This document shows positions 1 to 12,025 of a DNA stretch of 60,000 nucleotides, one piece after another. Location of the stretch: NCBI RefSeq assembly GCF_910592395.1, contig NC_088308.1, positions 26,739,501 through 26,799,500 on the forward strand, read 5' to 3'. The notes below the pieces were generated by a model, which did not search any database, was not told the DNA's origin, and worked only from the letters and a program-made list of their open reading frames with translations. Source of the DNA: Lineus longissimus (taxonomy: Eukaryota; Nemertea; Pilidiophora; Heteronemertea; Lineidae). Position numbers and translations under genes: made by a program. Position 1 is the first letter of the stretch; each line of letters begins with the position of its first letter.

Positions 1-2210
1 ATCAATAGAAGCTTCGAACGACACAGAATTCCGGTTTGGTTTTGTTGTCACAAAAGTGATGTGGCGGCTACCAAAGCAACAACTACCTAGATTATGACAT
101 GTAGCACTAACATCCCCTAAATCACCAATACTAATACCGAGATGTCATCCATGAAGCACCCTGTCTTTTCATTACTCAAAGCGATTCCGGCAAGAGCCAA
201 AGTGGTATTTCCAAATCATATAACACGACAGTCTTCAAAGTGATAGATTCTCTGGGGAATTATATTGTTGTGTTTGATTGGCAAAGGGTCTACCGCCATT
301 TATCCGGCTCCTGTGGTACAATCCAATTTTCGCACGAATCACGCAGCCACCAGGATCTCGATGGCGGAAATGAAATTTGGTCGAGTACGAATCTACCTCA
401 CATCAAAAGGGCGTTTGCAAGACTAGGCATAAAGCGTGTGTATCATGACTGGGACATGATGGGCTTTCACCAGACTCGCCGCCGAGAAACGCAATTAAGA
501 GAACTATTAACACTGGCTAAGATACTGGTTAAGAATAAAGGCGGTTTGTCTTGTTGCCTCTCCATCTGTCTACACCATGAACTCATGTCATAACTTAGTT
601 ACTCACGTTATAACCAAGTATATGCACCTTTGAAAACTTAGTTAGCTTTTAAACGAACACTATGATGCCTAAATCACGCGATAAAAAATCCTGGGCTCAA
701 ATAGAAATCAACTAGTCATCATCAATCATAAATCAGGCGATACAACTCAGCGTCTTAATCAAAATATTTAGCGCCTACCACAAATCGATCGCAAATCAAA
801 TGATCAACCACGATCGGAGCTAGGATGAGAGGTGACACAATATCAATTCCATCGCTTACAGATCATTGAATATCGCAACACCATCGAACAGTAGCGTATT
901 GTTCAGCACGATTCAATAAACTGAGCTGTCCGGAGAAATCGGATATATGAATGGCCGTTGTCAGCATTGTCATCGATTAGCACAAGAGGTTGGAGAATGC
1001 AATCATTCTGATGGTAACTTTGCGGTAGATGTCGTTTCATATTCGATGGTGGCATCAACATTTCGTTGCATAAGCGCCAGAGTGACCAGGTCTGCCTTTT
1101 TGTCACGGTTATAGAATATTACACCTGAACTGTGTCTAATCGGACTGTCATGCAACTAGGGCGGGAACGAAAGCTTTCGTGCAATCCTCGCATCACGACT
1201 GCCTGATAAAAGAGAATTTTATCTCGTCGCAGATTGTAGTAGCGGAACGATTCGCCATTGTTAATTTGTATTATACTAAAAAAATCGATCTCATTGTTGA
1301 AAAGAGATTCAATGCTGATGGCGAGGTGAAAGTGGAATATCAAGTTTGCACGGTTACACAACTCAAAACAGAAATGTCACCTGTTTTCATGTTGTCTCGA
1401 CATTTGCTAGACTTTGCAATAGAAATGTCATCAGTGCCGCCACTTTCCGGCTATCCAATTGTCGCTTCCTTGGTCAACACTATAATTAGCTCATCATTGT
1501 ACAACTTTTCTGCGCATAAACTTTCTAAAGTAGCCGCCAACAGTTAAACAGACATCACTTCCGTACCAAAACAGTTTGAATAGGGTGGTGACAGTGTCAT
1601 AGTTGCTGAAGCATTTACCAGATAACAAGCGTACAAGAAATATGGCAATATGATAGTGGTTCCTTGGCATTTGCAAACAAATTCTGGTGTTGAAGGGGTA
1701 CCAGTGTCATTGAAGGGCAAAACGTTGCTCCCGAAGATGCAATTGGAATAAACACAAGATTGGCCTGTCATCACTGGGGCATTTGCAAAATGATTAAATG
1801 ACACTTGGCGACGAAAGGGCCTTGAAACGGTACCTGACACTCAGGTACAGAGATTTCTCAAAGGTCCTGTTGCTCATTGAGATTTCAATTCTTGACACCC
1901 ATATAAAATCTCAATGAAGCCACCAGCCAATTTAAACTGTAATTGCGCTGGGAAGACCGCAATGATTGAGACATAAATTTGATTCCCGTGTTTACCAATT
2001 ATAACTTAGACTGTGATGAGTTGCCACTGAAGGAAACTGCAATCATCGATAACCCCAGTTTGACTATTGTGTTCATCATTTGATGAAGAGGAATGAGCCA
2101 TAAAATTACTTCAAAAGTTAACTTTAGCGACACAGCTGGATTTGCGGCTGATTGTCATAAGCCAAGAGCCAAAACGGACGCTGCTATCAATTCTCCGATG
2201 ACCCTTTCGG
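1..2210. other. No gene recognised (left edge)
   Basis: AT-rich sequence with only short open frames. The longest are a 117-codon frame at 240-593 and a 122-codon frame at 1179-1547, both on the + strand. Neither has a recognisable domain. Similar short phrases recur between about 1600 and 1850 (for example 'ggcatttgcaaa' near 1666 and near 1780), which suggests old decayed repeats rather than coding sequence. Confidence 0.5.
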
Positions 2211-2546
2211 GAAGAATGTTCCAACGAATACAACAATGAAGTCAACAACTTACTAAATGCTTTGTGAAATTGGTAATTTGTCGTGTTATGATTTTGGGCG
2301 TGCAGCATTCGTGATAACTAGTAATGGTAGAACAATATCTAGACAAAGGTTCATGACTGTGTGACCAAACCCAAGGCAATAATTAGAGCTTGTTTGTCCG
2401 GAGGGGAGAATATGTAAATTGAAGTCAACAATTTCTTTAATGGGCTTTGTGCAATTGACAGTACTGTAATGGTTATTTGTCGTGTTATGATTGGGGCATG
2501 TAATCTGACCGTGTATGACTGGTGGACAGAATGATCATTGTGAACC
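2211..2546. repeat. Two diverged direct repeats, offset about 183 bp
   Basis: Two adjacent stretches share a run of matching words in the same order: 'gaagtcaacaa', then 'gctttgtg(a/c)aattg', then 'atttgtcgtgttatgatt', then 'gggc(g/a)tg'. The first copy starts near 2235 and the second near 2418. They are diverged and carry small indels, as expected of an old tandem or dispersed repeat. No coding function is implied. Confidence 0.5.
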
Positions 2547-4664
2547 AAATGAAATCACTTCTCAACTGGCGTTCACAGCGTTCGCCTGCTTGTGTGGCTG
2601 TCCAGTGTGTATGCCATTCACTATACACCTTTCCAGAAATGGGGCGCTTAGTGTCCGAAATAGTGATGTCATAAGGGGAAACTAGGCCTTATGGTGGAGG
2701 GACAAAGGAGATAGTCATGGTTGAACAACACACTTGAATGCCTTTAATGACGGACAAGGGGGAAAACGTTAGTTCCAATGCAAGCCACCAATTTCGGGAA
2801 GCATGTATAGGACAGCACGTATGCATTTTCCTATATCTGTCAAGTATCTAGACCTTTCGATCATATTGCTAACCCCGCTGACCAGACATTCTTTGATAAT
2901 GCCAACCCCCTTGTCTATCCTGTCCTTTACATGCTAACCCTGTACGGCTTTTTACCTTAGATATGGTCTACTATTCTAGCAATCGTATATGGCACATCGC
3001 TACGGCCTTCCCTTTCAGTAAGTAAAAGTCAACCCTTGAAGATTGCCCCCGCTGTTCAGTTGATATCCGGCGGACGAAAAGCGAAACATATCGGTTATCA
3101 GTTTATCTCCATCAATACCAAGATGATCTTGCCTCCAGATATTTCCAGGTCTTCTTTCATCTTGCCTCTCATCAGTGACCGTAAGCGGCGGTTCATTACT
3201 ACATCGTTATATGATGAGCGTGTTTGCTCTTGGGCGTACATGCAAGTCATTTTTTGATCGTGGCAAGCGACGGTATATGCATGTAGTTTCTATCGGATTT
3301 CCGTACATCAGGTTAAAGGTTTGCAATTTAGTTTTTAAATTTCAAAAACCATAAATGCGTAAGCGGTATACTGAGACAGACAGGTCAATACGGTCACTGA
3401 TGGCACATCGGAACAGTTAAAGAGACAACTATCACTAATGATCCATTAGGCTGTGTAGGTCCCTAATTTCGTCATTTGTAGGACCATCGCGGCGCTTTAC
3501 CGCAAGATTTCGCAGATACACGGCTTCACACTTTAGGATAAACTATCTTCCATCGGGCGTTTGTGCACTGAATACCGGTTGACTCACTGAGACCCAAACA
3601 GGGATAGGCGATAAGACTTGTCAAGATGAACGATGTCTGATAGCAATATCGTTGTCACATGTAAATTGTACAGCTGATGAGCCATATTTAGAATGAAAAT
3701 AATTACCCCTCTTGGTTGCCGAATCAGGACTGCTTTGGCACACTTCAAATTACGGCCAACGCCACCGGCTGACGCCTTGGGTTACGCAAGCACGATATCA
3801 ACTCCTCCATCCGCCCTCAACGCGGAGCCAGGATTTTCAGAAAGGCGGCCGTTTTCCACACAAAAATCAAGTGCAATTCACAGCAAATTTTGGAAATGAA
3901 TTAGAGTCTTTCATCTGATATAATTGAATCTGGAATTCTTCAAAGTCAGAGCAGCGATGTCCACAGTGGCCATTACTGCTTTTTTGAGGTGCAGACATTT
4001 TTTTTCATCTCTGATAAGCGCAGGATAATCCACAAAAGCTAGGTGTCGGTGACAATAACATCTTGATTCGCTGGCTGATGAATGGGAAGTGACCAACACA
4101 TTGCTTTATCGTAAAATCGGCCCGAAATACATGGCTTTTTATTGCCATGTGGTGACTAATTTGTCCAAAGGGAATGGAATGATCGTGGTAAGTTGATTGC
4201 ATCCACAGTCTGCGCTATCAGTACGACCAAGCAATGAGTGCGAGTTTTACAGTATAGCCTAAATGAAGATCGTGTACATGACTGAACATTGCAAGTATTG
4301 TTGTACAGTTTAAGTTGCGTGTGCTTACTTGTACACTCTCAGTACACTGTACACTCTCATTAAAAAGGAAGTTATCATTAGACGACTGCAATTCACTCTC
4401 TAAGTTGAAGTCGGAGTGGGTGAAGGAAATAATGCGCAACATCATTCTTAAAATCGTCAGAGATGGAAAAATCTCCTCACAAGATACAGCCACAGCACGC
4501 TTCTCCCGTGAAATGATTTCGACAGTGAGATTTTTTTTTTCGTTGAAAGCTTTTATTGGTCATTATGAAACACTTGTTACAGCTGCTGACAGGAAGCTTA
4601 GAAAGTCACTGGAGGCTTCGCGTTTCCTTGTAAGAAATTACACCAGGCTCGCAGTTGTCGCAAT
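2547..4664. other. No gene recognised
   Basis: No supported gene. The frames at 3693-3918 and 4315-4668 on the + strand are short and have no domain. A short direct repeat of 'gtacactctca' lies near 4332-4360. Confidence 0.4.
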
Positions 4665-5534
4665 CTAATTCTTCTGTACTTCCTTGCGTTCGAAATTGGC
4701 CATCCAACTATCTTTTTTGCAGCAGTGACAAAGGTGGGCGTCCGGGCAGCGAATTTCTTTTTTCCAGTGGACATCACCGACATGACCGATACGAACAGTA
4801 GTTCCTATAACGGGAGAAAAATTAGCGCCCGGGCAAGTCCATCCAGAGCTCCCCACAGCTTCTAGCCACGTAGTCTTGAGCCACTAACCCGCAGCCAAAG
4901 ATGTGTTTTTGATTGGTGGCCCTCGACGTTTGGTCATGTTCTTGAATCAGATGGAGATCAGTGCCTTGTTAATGGCCGTATACTCGATATGGTATGCCGG
5001 TCTGTCAGATCGTGGCGGCCTTGACTGTTCGAGCCTCACGCTTGGTCACACAGAGGATCAGATAATATTCCTCTACTCAGTCAGCTGGAGGGGGACGCAT
5101 AGGTAAAAGAAACTGGTAATGGTTATTTGATACGGCTCACTATCGATGAAACGCAACAGCGTTTCACCCTCACCCGGCAGCAATCATATTATTGTAAATA
5201 AACTCTTGGACATAGATGTTCGCGAGTTTCTGAAAAAACATCAAATGTCTTCCGGCAGACACAAATATGCACCCAGTGGAAGTTTTTTGATAGAATGAAG
5301 AAAATGAAAGCAACTTACCTTTGTCGACAGCGTGGTAACCGAGCGTATTAAATGTAGGTTTGCTTCACCTTTTGTAAAACATATGGCTTCTCCGAACGTT
5401 TTCAAAAAGTCGCGGATTAATGTGGCGATAATGATGTTTACGTGATCCAGCAATTTCATTACCCGTTTGAAGTCGGAGACATACATTTTTTTCCAACCGC
5501 AATGATGGGCGTTATTTTCATGTATACTACGCAT
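4665..5534 (-). CDS. Tentative two-exon gene, Cys-rich C-terminal exon (unknown function)
   Basis: This is a hypothetical model read on the minus strand. Exon 1 runs from 5534 down to 5319 and gives 72 codons starting with ATG. It ends at a consensus donor, AAAG|GTAAGT, in phase 0. Exon 2 would start at 4883, right after a 'ggttag' acceptor that also supplies an in-frame stop upstream. It is open to a TAG at 4665, giving 72 codons. The phases agree, and the intron would be 435 bp. Exon 2 has a Cys/Trp pattern (WTCPG, then IRCPD, then CHCCKKD) suggestive of a small disulphide-bonded domain, but I recognise no family. A second Cys-rich frame (ELDCDNCEPG) follows in another phase near 4620-4680. 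That could mean a further exon or a frameshifted relic. The pyrimidine tract at the acceptor is weak, so the model may be chance. Confidence 0.22.
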
Positions 5535-8099
5535 TAAAATATCCCGAGCATTGAAATAAATGGGCTGCCAGTGTGGTCCAATTTTTGAGAGGAATCCGTA
5601 TTACATTAACATCATCCAATAAGCTCCAAGCGAAATTGTTCTTACAAAAGAGTCACAACTTTACAAACGTACAGTAATACCTGTCGGCAGTAGAGTCCAA
5701 TGATCAAGTTCTTTGGCAGGGTATTTCAGTACCACTCGGGCACTTTTTTCTGTATCTTCTTATCACTGGCGGCATTAGAATGTGCACATGCCCAACCTCC
5801 AAGCTTAGAAATAGAGGTTTTGAGATTGCAGAAGGGGTCAGGAGGCTGTTGCTATCTACGTGGAGCTGTTAAATATGGGCGTCTTTGTGTCTACATGTTA
5901 CACCGGGACATGTTTTCATTGAAATATACCCAACCCACGGTCTGTTCATTACTGATGTTAATAATAGAAGTACATGTAGGAGAGGTAATAAGTTCACTTC
6001 TGTCGTTAGTGCTATATTGCAATATGAGTTTCTACATTATGGACCATTATGTAACGGAATAGCCCCGTCTTGTTTGTCAGTCACGAGCATCTCATTACAG
6101 GGATACATGGCGTATAACAGCGGTTCTTTTTTTATACCAGTGGAAAAGAACATAACCAACGGATGATCACGTCCCACATTAGCATGTATGTTCATCAAAC
6201 ACGTCTGTTTAAAGAAAAAGTTTTGCAAGAATATTCTGAGATATTAATTGTCAAGCAAATGTTTGAAGTATCTTTCACAAAGCAGATTAATGCAAACGAA
6301 CTGGGGGAATAGAGTGTGAAGCGTATAAAAGATAATAGCGAGGTTACGAAAATTACTGTACATGTAATTGGGGTGGTGCCTCATGCGTGACTGGAAGAAC
6401 CATTTCCACGTAATTGTCGTCAAGTCATTCCTGACTTTTGATGACAGATCCTAGCGCTTTGCGAAAGGTAACGACATGGTCGCGGCCATATTTAACAGGC
6501 AGTTGCCGAGAAACATCAACCACCAAAGGTTATCAACGTATTCCCCATAAACGCATTAAAACTAATTTTGTTCGAAATCAACTTCAATAATTTATTTCTG
6601 CTTTGCTCGAACCTCTCCAACTTCAAGCAAACAGCCAAGAGGTTGATGGCAATAAGAATGAGGACCGGTTCACTGATGATGGGCCGCGAGAAAAGTCGAA
6701 ATATTTAACGAACATTTATTTTCAAAATATGCCAGTGATAAAATGACCATTCAAATCAATATAACTCACTGTCAAGAAAAATGGCATTTCGATTGATTAC
6801 AAAATGAGATCTTCATTCATTCTGGAAACGTAATCTTGTTCCGCGGTGTTTATGGTCACATTAGCTGTGAATAGCTCTTTTCATGATAGTTTATTGTAGG
6901 CTAGCAGCATAATCTGACACTAAATTGTTGCACGTAACAGACGCGTTTCGGAGGAGATATTACGAGACTGATCATGGCACTTCACAGCAAATTTGACTCG
7001 AATTGCTCAATATTGTGGGTGGGAGGATTACTAGAATGAGTACCTCTCATTAGACGGCTTTTACTGCGCAATTAAGTGAATGATATTGCAATGCTCGCTT
7101 CTAATGGAAGATTTATTCCTGTTCTTGCAGTAAATTATTTTCTGAGTGGTTACTGGAATCGTTCCGCAAATGCAAATGGCTTAAATGCACATATTTCCAG
7201 ATAACAGCACTATTCAGCGGTGAAACAATCAAACAAAATTGCCGACAGGGTTAGCCTCGGTTAGACAAAGGACTTGGGTAAGCTTTTGTTTAGTGTTTAC
7301 CAATCCTACCCATGTAAGAAACTGATGTTGGTGGGAGGTCGGTGCATGACGTTTGCATTGTTCTCTGTTCCAACACTATTGTGCCCGCTGGATTTGGTAT
7401 TTATGTCAGCGATATCGAAACTCTCAATAATAGAGAAAAGTTTCAAAACTTTAGAGTTTTTCTGTTATCTATTACCCATTGATATCGAATAGGGCTTATG
7501 ACTGCAAAGCCCAGTTGTCCGAGCTTCTTTCCCTTGCGAATAATAGCAGTACATCGTTTGTAAAGTTTGCCTGCTCATATGGAAACATACCCTAGCTTTG
7601 ATGAGAATATTACTAATAAGGTTTCAAGCATCCCTTAAGGTGTTTTTAACAAAGTCAAACGAGATGCATAAGGAAACGTGAGCTTGAAGAGGCGAAGGCT
7701 GCACCTGACGCGCTTTGCAGCACCTGAGCACCGGAGAACTAAGTGTACAAAATAACAATTAGAAAGATCCGGGTCTTTATGGTAATCTCAAAGCAAGCTT
7801 TTAACAGCTGCCTCAAGGCTTACACGTACAAGACAATAATGAACGTGAAACACCTTACGAAAACATCAGTATACCAGTATTTGATATCATAAAGACAAAA
7901 TGCTTAGAAAACATATCGGAAATGATGCGTTTAGTCAAAGCTTCAACTCGTTTATATAAAGCCCATTTCCATCTTCTTAGAGCCGTAGTGTTGTTACTCT
8001 CGTTACTTAGCTGGGTTGAAACAGTCGTAACCTAAGTAGTAGTTTTTATCAAATCCTGTTCAAACAACAAACGAAGTCGTTATTTATAACCGAAATCAT
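5535..8099. other. No gene recognised
   Basis: No supported gene. A 120-codon + strand frame at 5700-6062 starts with a hydrophobic, signal-peptide-like stretch, but it has no recognisable domain and no supporting splice or promoter context. Confidence 0.4.
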
Positions 8100-8226
8100 C
8101 TCTTTAAAGACTTATACGGGAGACAAAGAAGAAGTATGCCAGTGGATATGGTGATGGTGCGAAAACGCTAAATGAGGAAGGAGCAAGTATTACTTTAAAG
8201 ACTTAGGCGGGGAGACAAGGAAGAAA
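8100..8226. repeat. Imperfect direct repeat around 'ctttaaagactta'
   Basis: A phrase of about 30 bp occurs twice, near 8101 and near 8195: 'ctttaaagactta', then 'cggggagacaa' with small changes, then 'gaagaa'. The copies lie about 94 bp apart. This is an old local duplication with no function evident. Confidence 0.45.
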
Positions 8227-10064
8227 GCTGTAACTTTGCCTGTCTGCATGATCACTGGTTATAATTAGTGATATGTACACTTTATACAAAAGGTACCCTT
8301 AATAACTACTGGGCAATGATGCAGTCCCGTCCTCGGCGATACCACTAAATGAGCTGAAGGTTCTGAGGATTTGCATATTATATAGAGAGACGTTAATAAC
8401 ATAACAATAAAGAATTTTGAAAGTAAACATTTGAAGATATAAATGAAGACGCGGAGATGAGTAAAAGCTCCTACTGAAAACATTTACCCTGGACCTTTCT
8501 GTACAAAACTGAAGTAAAAACATTTACTAATTCATATGACACAATACATCTCGAACGCTCAGAATGATACAAATGTAATGATCCAATTGTAGGATGCAAC
8601 GTTTCAAACGTCTCGCCAGAGGGTGTAACAAAGCTTTAGTGGCCTCCCTCTCTCGGCCCAGAGAGCTTTCAATATTGACGGAATACTAAATAGTGTTCTA
8701 GGGACCAGTATCATACAGAATAGATGGATAACAGTTTGTCGTAATGGACAGCTGTCGTAGGCGTTTTGATGAAAATAATTAGAGCAATTCAATGGACTCA
8801 TTAGCTGATTGGCGGTGCGTCATCAGGTATGTCAAAGCTAATCCCTTCCCAATTCAATACGTGAAGGGTTCCTAGTCTGGTGCCTGATTAACCTATCAAA
8901 CACAGACTCTTGTCTCCTATGTGGTAACCAAAAGGTCAACGGGTGGTCGAGACTTTGACCGGAGCTCTGGTTGTTCCATCCCTATTCCAATCGAGTATCA
9001 GTAACGAACTCAGTGCAACCAACTATTTGGTTCATTAGCATGGAAGGTTGACCAAGCAGTCATCTATACTCACTGATTGGAAGTGGAATATCCAAGTAGA
9101 TTAACAGCAAATACGGCCATGGGCGCAGATCGCTATAAAATCATATACAGAAAAAAATTCTCCGTTTGAGCTAAGACAAATGACATATTTGATTTATTCT
9201 CCTCGCACCAGTGGTCCTCGAACGCTTATCAACAGCCATTCATGGAACCGGTAGTATTGCTGTGTTCGGTCAAGGCAATTGCTTCAGTGGACAACGCTTT
9301 CTCCAATGTCATCATGCGTCCGTCCGGGAAAATGGAAACCCAATAATCACAACTGAAAACTAAACACTCGACGTTTTGAGCACAACTGTCAAATTTGATA
9401 TGAATCATGGCAGGCAAAGTTAAGACTGAGGGTCTGAAACGATTTTTAAGTCGTTAGAATTCAAGTACACGTCAAATTCAATCATTTCATGGTAAGGCAG
9501 AGTTTTTTAAATGCTAAATCAGTAATTTCTCACCGTCTACCGATTCCAATACCAATGCGACAATTTTTTTCTGTCGTGGTGCAAAGATGTATACCTCCCT
9601 CAGTGATACTTTATCATCCATGGCCGCCGAACACCAGCAGGAAATATAAATGTAACATACCAGAACATTATCAATCAAATTGATAGTCTTCCTGTATGAC
9701 TCAAAGATCAAGGTTGACTTCGTAATGTGTTTTACTTGCACGATGAAACGATTGCAGTATGTATCAGTGATACTAGTATAAGTTTTCTAATAGCGTCAAG
9801 AATGTGCCGAAATCGTCCAGGACAGGACAGAAAAAGTGTCGCATCCTCGGTCCTCCCTGTCAATCCATAACTGCCCAACAACATTGTAAAATGTACAATG
9901 CATTATTAGTATCACGATCATTATCATTATTATCTTGTAAGTATGCAGACTTTACTCCTAGAGAATCGACTCGAACTCCGCCATCGCTGACATCAAAAAA
10001 CTTTAAAAGACGTTAAAAACTTTATCTTATCAAGTTCTTTTCCATTTCCCTTCTTCTTCGTTAG
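8227..10064. other. No gene recognised
   Basis: Only short open frames on both strands, with no domain, RNA gene or element that I can support. Confidence 0.4.
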
Positions 10065-10145
10065 GCGCCGCGCAAAAGAGCGATTTTTGTCGCTCCGACC
10101 TGCAATAACCGATGCGATGTGCGAGGAAAAATCTCTCGCCAGTGG
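10065..10145 (+). CDS. Candidate internal exon, unknown gene
   Basis: A long pyrimidine tract (about 10035-10060) ends in 'cgttag', an excellent 3' splice site. The following 81 nt are open in one frame (27 codons starting APRKRAIFVAP) and end at TGG|GTAAAA, a usable donor. The exon would be phase 0 at both ends. The coding-like composition and the strong acceptor are the only support. Candidate exons on the opposite strand lie nearby (10291-11901), so at most one of the two strands may be right here. Confidence 0.2.
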
Positions 10146-10290
10146 GTAAAACCGGCAATTAATGGGTTTGCTATCAATCGGTCTGGTCGCTGCTATCACC
10201 GAATCTTGTTTTGCCGACTGTTACTAGATAGTTCTTCCAATTAGGGACTAGTGTACATTACGTTAATTTGCCTTTGTTATCAAGACTTGC

Positions 10291-10429
10291 CTTGATAACC
10301 CTTTGATAAGACAGTCGAACAGGCTACCGACACGTTTCCGTCAATGTCGCTAAGAGGTACCATCACGCTACTGCCTACCATAACCGTCCCGTTCGGCAGA
10401 TCACCCCACAGAGGATTTTCTCGTATCGG
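10291..10429 (-). CDS. Candidate exon (segment C of a minus-strand set)
   Basis: Read on the minus strand from 10429 to 10291, this gives 46 codons plus one base. It starts after 'gctgaag' and ends at CAAG|GCAAGT, which fits the rarer GC-AG intron class. The composition is clearly protein-like (NGTVMVGSSVMVPLSDIDG in the middle). The open frame extends upstream through a run of 16 C's (10469-10484), which would encode poly-Gly and is probably intronic. Its starting phase (0) matches the end of segment B (11086-11165). I do not recognise a family. Confidence 0.25.
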
Positions 10430-10468
10430 CTTCAGCGATTCTTTCCCAAAAGGGTGATATACGTCGAA

Positions 10469-10484
10469 CCCCCCCCCCCCCCCC
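10469..10484. repeat. C16 homopolymer
   Basis: A run of sixteen C's on the + strand. It is a simple repeat, prone to length variation and sequencing error. On the minus strand it is poly-G. Confidence 0.9.
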
Positions 10485-10684
10485 GATTGCATATGGCTAC
10501 GTCTACGCCCAGTGTCGTGAAAGAGCAATTATCACCGGTTAACATCGCAATATCTGTATCAGCATTTCTAATCCAATGCGAGAACATAGAGTAACCGTAT
10601 CGTACTTATATCCTAGATGAGAGAGCAAAGACCAGGGCGGTGATTTAGGGCTAATTGGACACGGCACTACTGTTTGTACGGTCA

Positions 10685-10739
10685 ATGGAAGATGATGAGA
10701 ACATGCATATTCTCGTATTTGATCAAGCTACCAACCAAA
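10685..10739 (+). CDS. Candidate short first coding exon
   Basis: An ATG at 10685 opens 18 codons plus one base (starting MEDDENMHILVFDQ). It runs directly into a consensus donor, CAAA|GTAAGT, at 10740. Acidic, first-exon-like composition and the donor are the only support. No downstream partner exon was identified. It lies between minus-strand candidate segments, so it conflicts with them unless it is nested. Confidence 0.12.
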
Positions 10740-11085
10740 GTAAGTGACATGTAATTAAAATTTTGTCGAGATCTGAGCACTCGTCGTACCTGCAGTAAGA
10801 GTGAAAACATGTGCTTTAGCTTTCATTTTTGATTAATTTGTCGATTTTTTTGAAGAAACAAAATGCTGATGGTAATCTTTGGTAAAAGAAAAAGTAAAGA
10901 ATATGACTCATCTCTTGAAAAAGCAACTGGCTTTCCCAATGTTACAAATGTATGCAGTTTTTAAAAAAACAGTGCTGATTTTGACCATATTGAACACAAC
11001 CACGCCTTACCAGGGACGCTGTCTTAACAAAGTTACATGTAGGCATTTCCAGTTGAATTACAGCAAGATATCACAATATACTTAC

Positions 11086-11165
11086 CTCCAATAGACTCCA
11101 ATAACCAATGTCATCCACTTTCCTTGCCGCCTTTTTAAACGTTAATCTTGAAAGTAAAGTAATCA
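11086..11165 (-). CDS. Candidate exon (segment B of a minus-strand set)
   Basis: Read from 11165 to 11086 on the minus strand, this is an 80-nt segment. It follows a good acceptor (pyrimidine-rich, ending 'ccctgcag') and ends at GGAG|GTAAGT, a near-perfect donor. The first two bases complete a codon, and 26 codons follow (ending KVDDIGYWSLLE). Its start phase fits the end of segment A (11198-11300). The gap between A and B is only 32 nt, too short for an ordinary animal intron. Either one boundary is wrong or this is a damaged gene. Confidence 0.27.
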
Positions 11166-11197
11166 CTGCAGGGATCCAAAAGAACCTTTCCTCATAC

Positions 11198-11300
11198 TGA
11201 GGCTGGACTGCAACAGAATTGCCTTGAACTCGTCATAAATAATCCGTTTCGTATCATCCGCGTCAAGCAAAATGAGCGCACTGTCGAAAACCAGTGTTCC
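11198..11300 (-). CDS. Candidate exon with EF-hand-like loop (segment A)
   Basis: Read from 11300 to 11198 on the minus strand, this is 34 codons plus one base. It starts after a 'cctcttcgccag' acceptor and ends at a GTATGA donor. Residues 13-24 form a loop of EF-hand shape, D-A-D-D-T-K-R-I-I-Y-D-E. Acidic residues sit at positions 1, 3 and 12 and Ile at position 8, between two amphipathic stretches (SALILL and FKAILL). Position 6 is Lys rather than the usual Gly. From the family one would expect a calcium-binding or degenerate EF-hand. This is inference from a single loop. Confidence 0.28.
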
Positions 11301-11771
11301 CTGGCGAAGAGGTGCTTAACTGCTGGTGTTCTACCAATCGGTCTCGATGTATCAATACTCTTTCGAGTCATGCCATATGTCGGTTTCTGCAAGAGACGAA
11401 TGATAATTCCATTATGATATACAATATGGATGAGCTAATCTTCCTCGAGTTTCGCCGAGTCATACATACCACGAAAATGTTCTCTGTGAAAATCTGATTG
11501 AAAACTCCTGCGACGAAATTTTGCTGCCAGCTATCATATCATTGCATCAATACGACAATTGTCCTGTTCCTAAAGCCTTCCAGAGAAACCGTGATCCCTT
11601 AAACTAATGTGGAGCAAGTTAAGGAGAAGGTTTCATCCACCAACGCGAAATTTCAAAGTAGGCTAACAACAAGTGTTCATGGATGCTCAGTGGTGCGTCT
11701 GACGACTGAAGTGTTACCTTGTCTCACACAGGTTAGTGTAGGAACTATATTGGACTAAGTGACTTTCATAC

Positions 11772-11901
11772 TAGAAAGCCTTGGACATTTAAAAGATTCC
11801 TGACACTATGTATTGCTTGATGAGGTGACGATAGTAAATCGGTGACCGGTTGTACTGTTACCATGTTGTCACTTTCCACCAGCACCAAGACGATACCTTT
11901 T
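11772..11901 (-). CDS. Candidate exon (segment D of a minus-strand set)
   Basis: Read from 11901 to 11772 on the minus strand, one base plus 43 codons lie between a 'gttccgttacag' acceptor and a CTA|GTATGA donor. The peptide is protein-like (KGIVLVLVESDNMVTVQPV at its start), with alternating hydrophobic residues. It ends in phase 0, matching the start of segment A. Together D, A, B and C would form one minus-strand reading frame of about 150 codons. I recognise no family for it. Confidence 0.22.
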
Positions 11902-12025
11902 CTGTAACGGAACTCAAGCGCATTATATCTGTGACAGTGATTGGCCTTCGTCATCATATTGCTGCCAATATAATCACTCTCACTCGTCTGACAGAAATTG
12001 CTAAAATACGTGGCACTTCTCATTC

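Noticed and set aside
1179-1547. 122-codon + strand frame
   Set aside because: No domain, no splice or promoter support. It overlaps a region with decayed repeat phrases and an open frame on the other strand.
5700-6062. 120-codon frame with signal-peptide-like start
   Set aside because: The hydrophobic start is not followed by a recognisable domain, and the later part is low in protein-like features.
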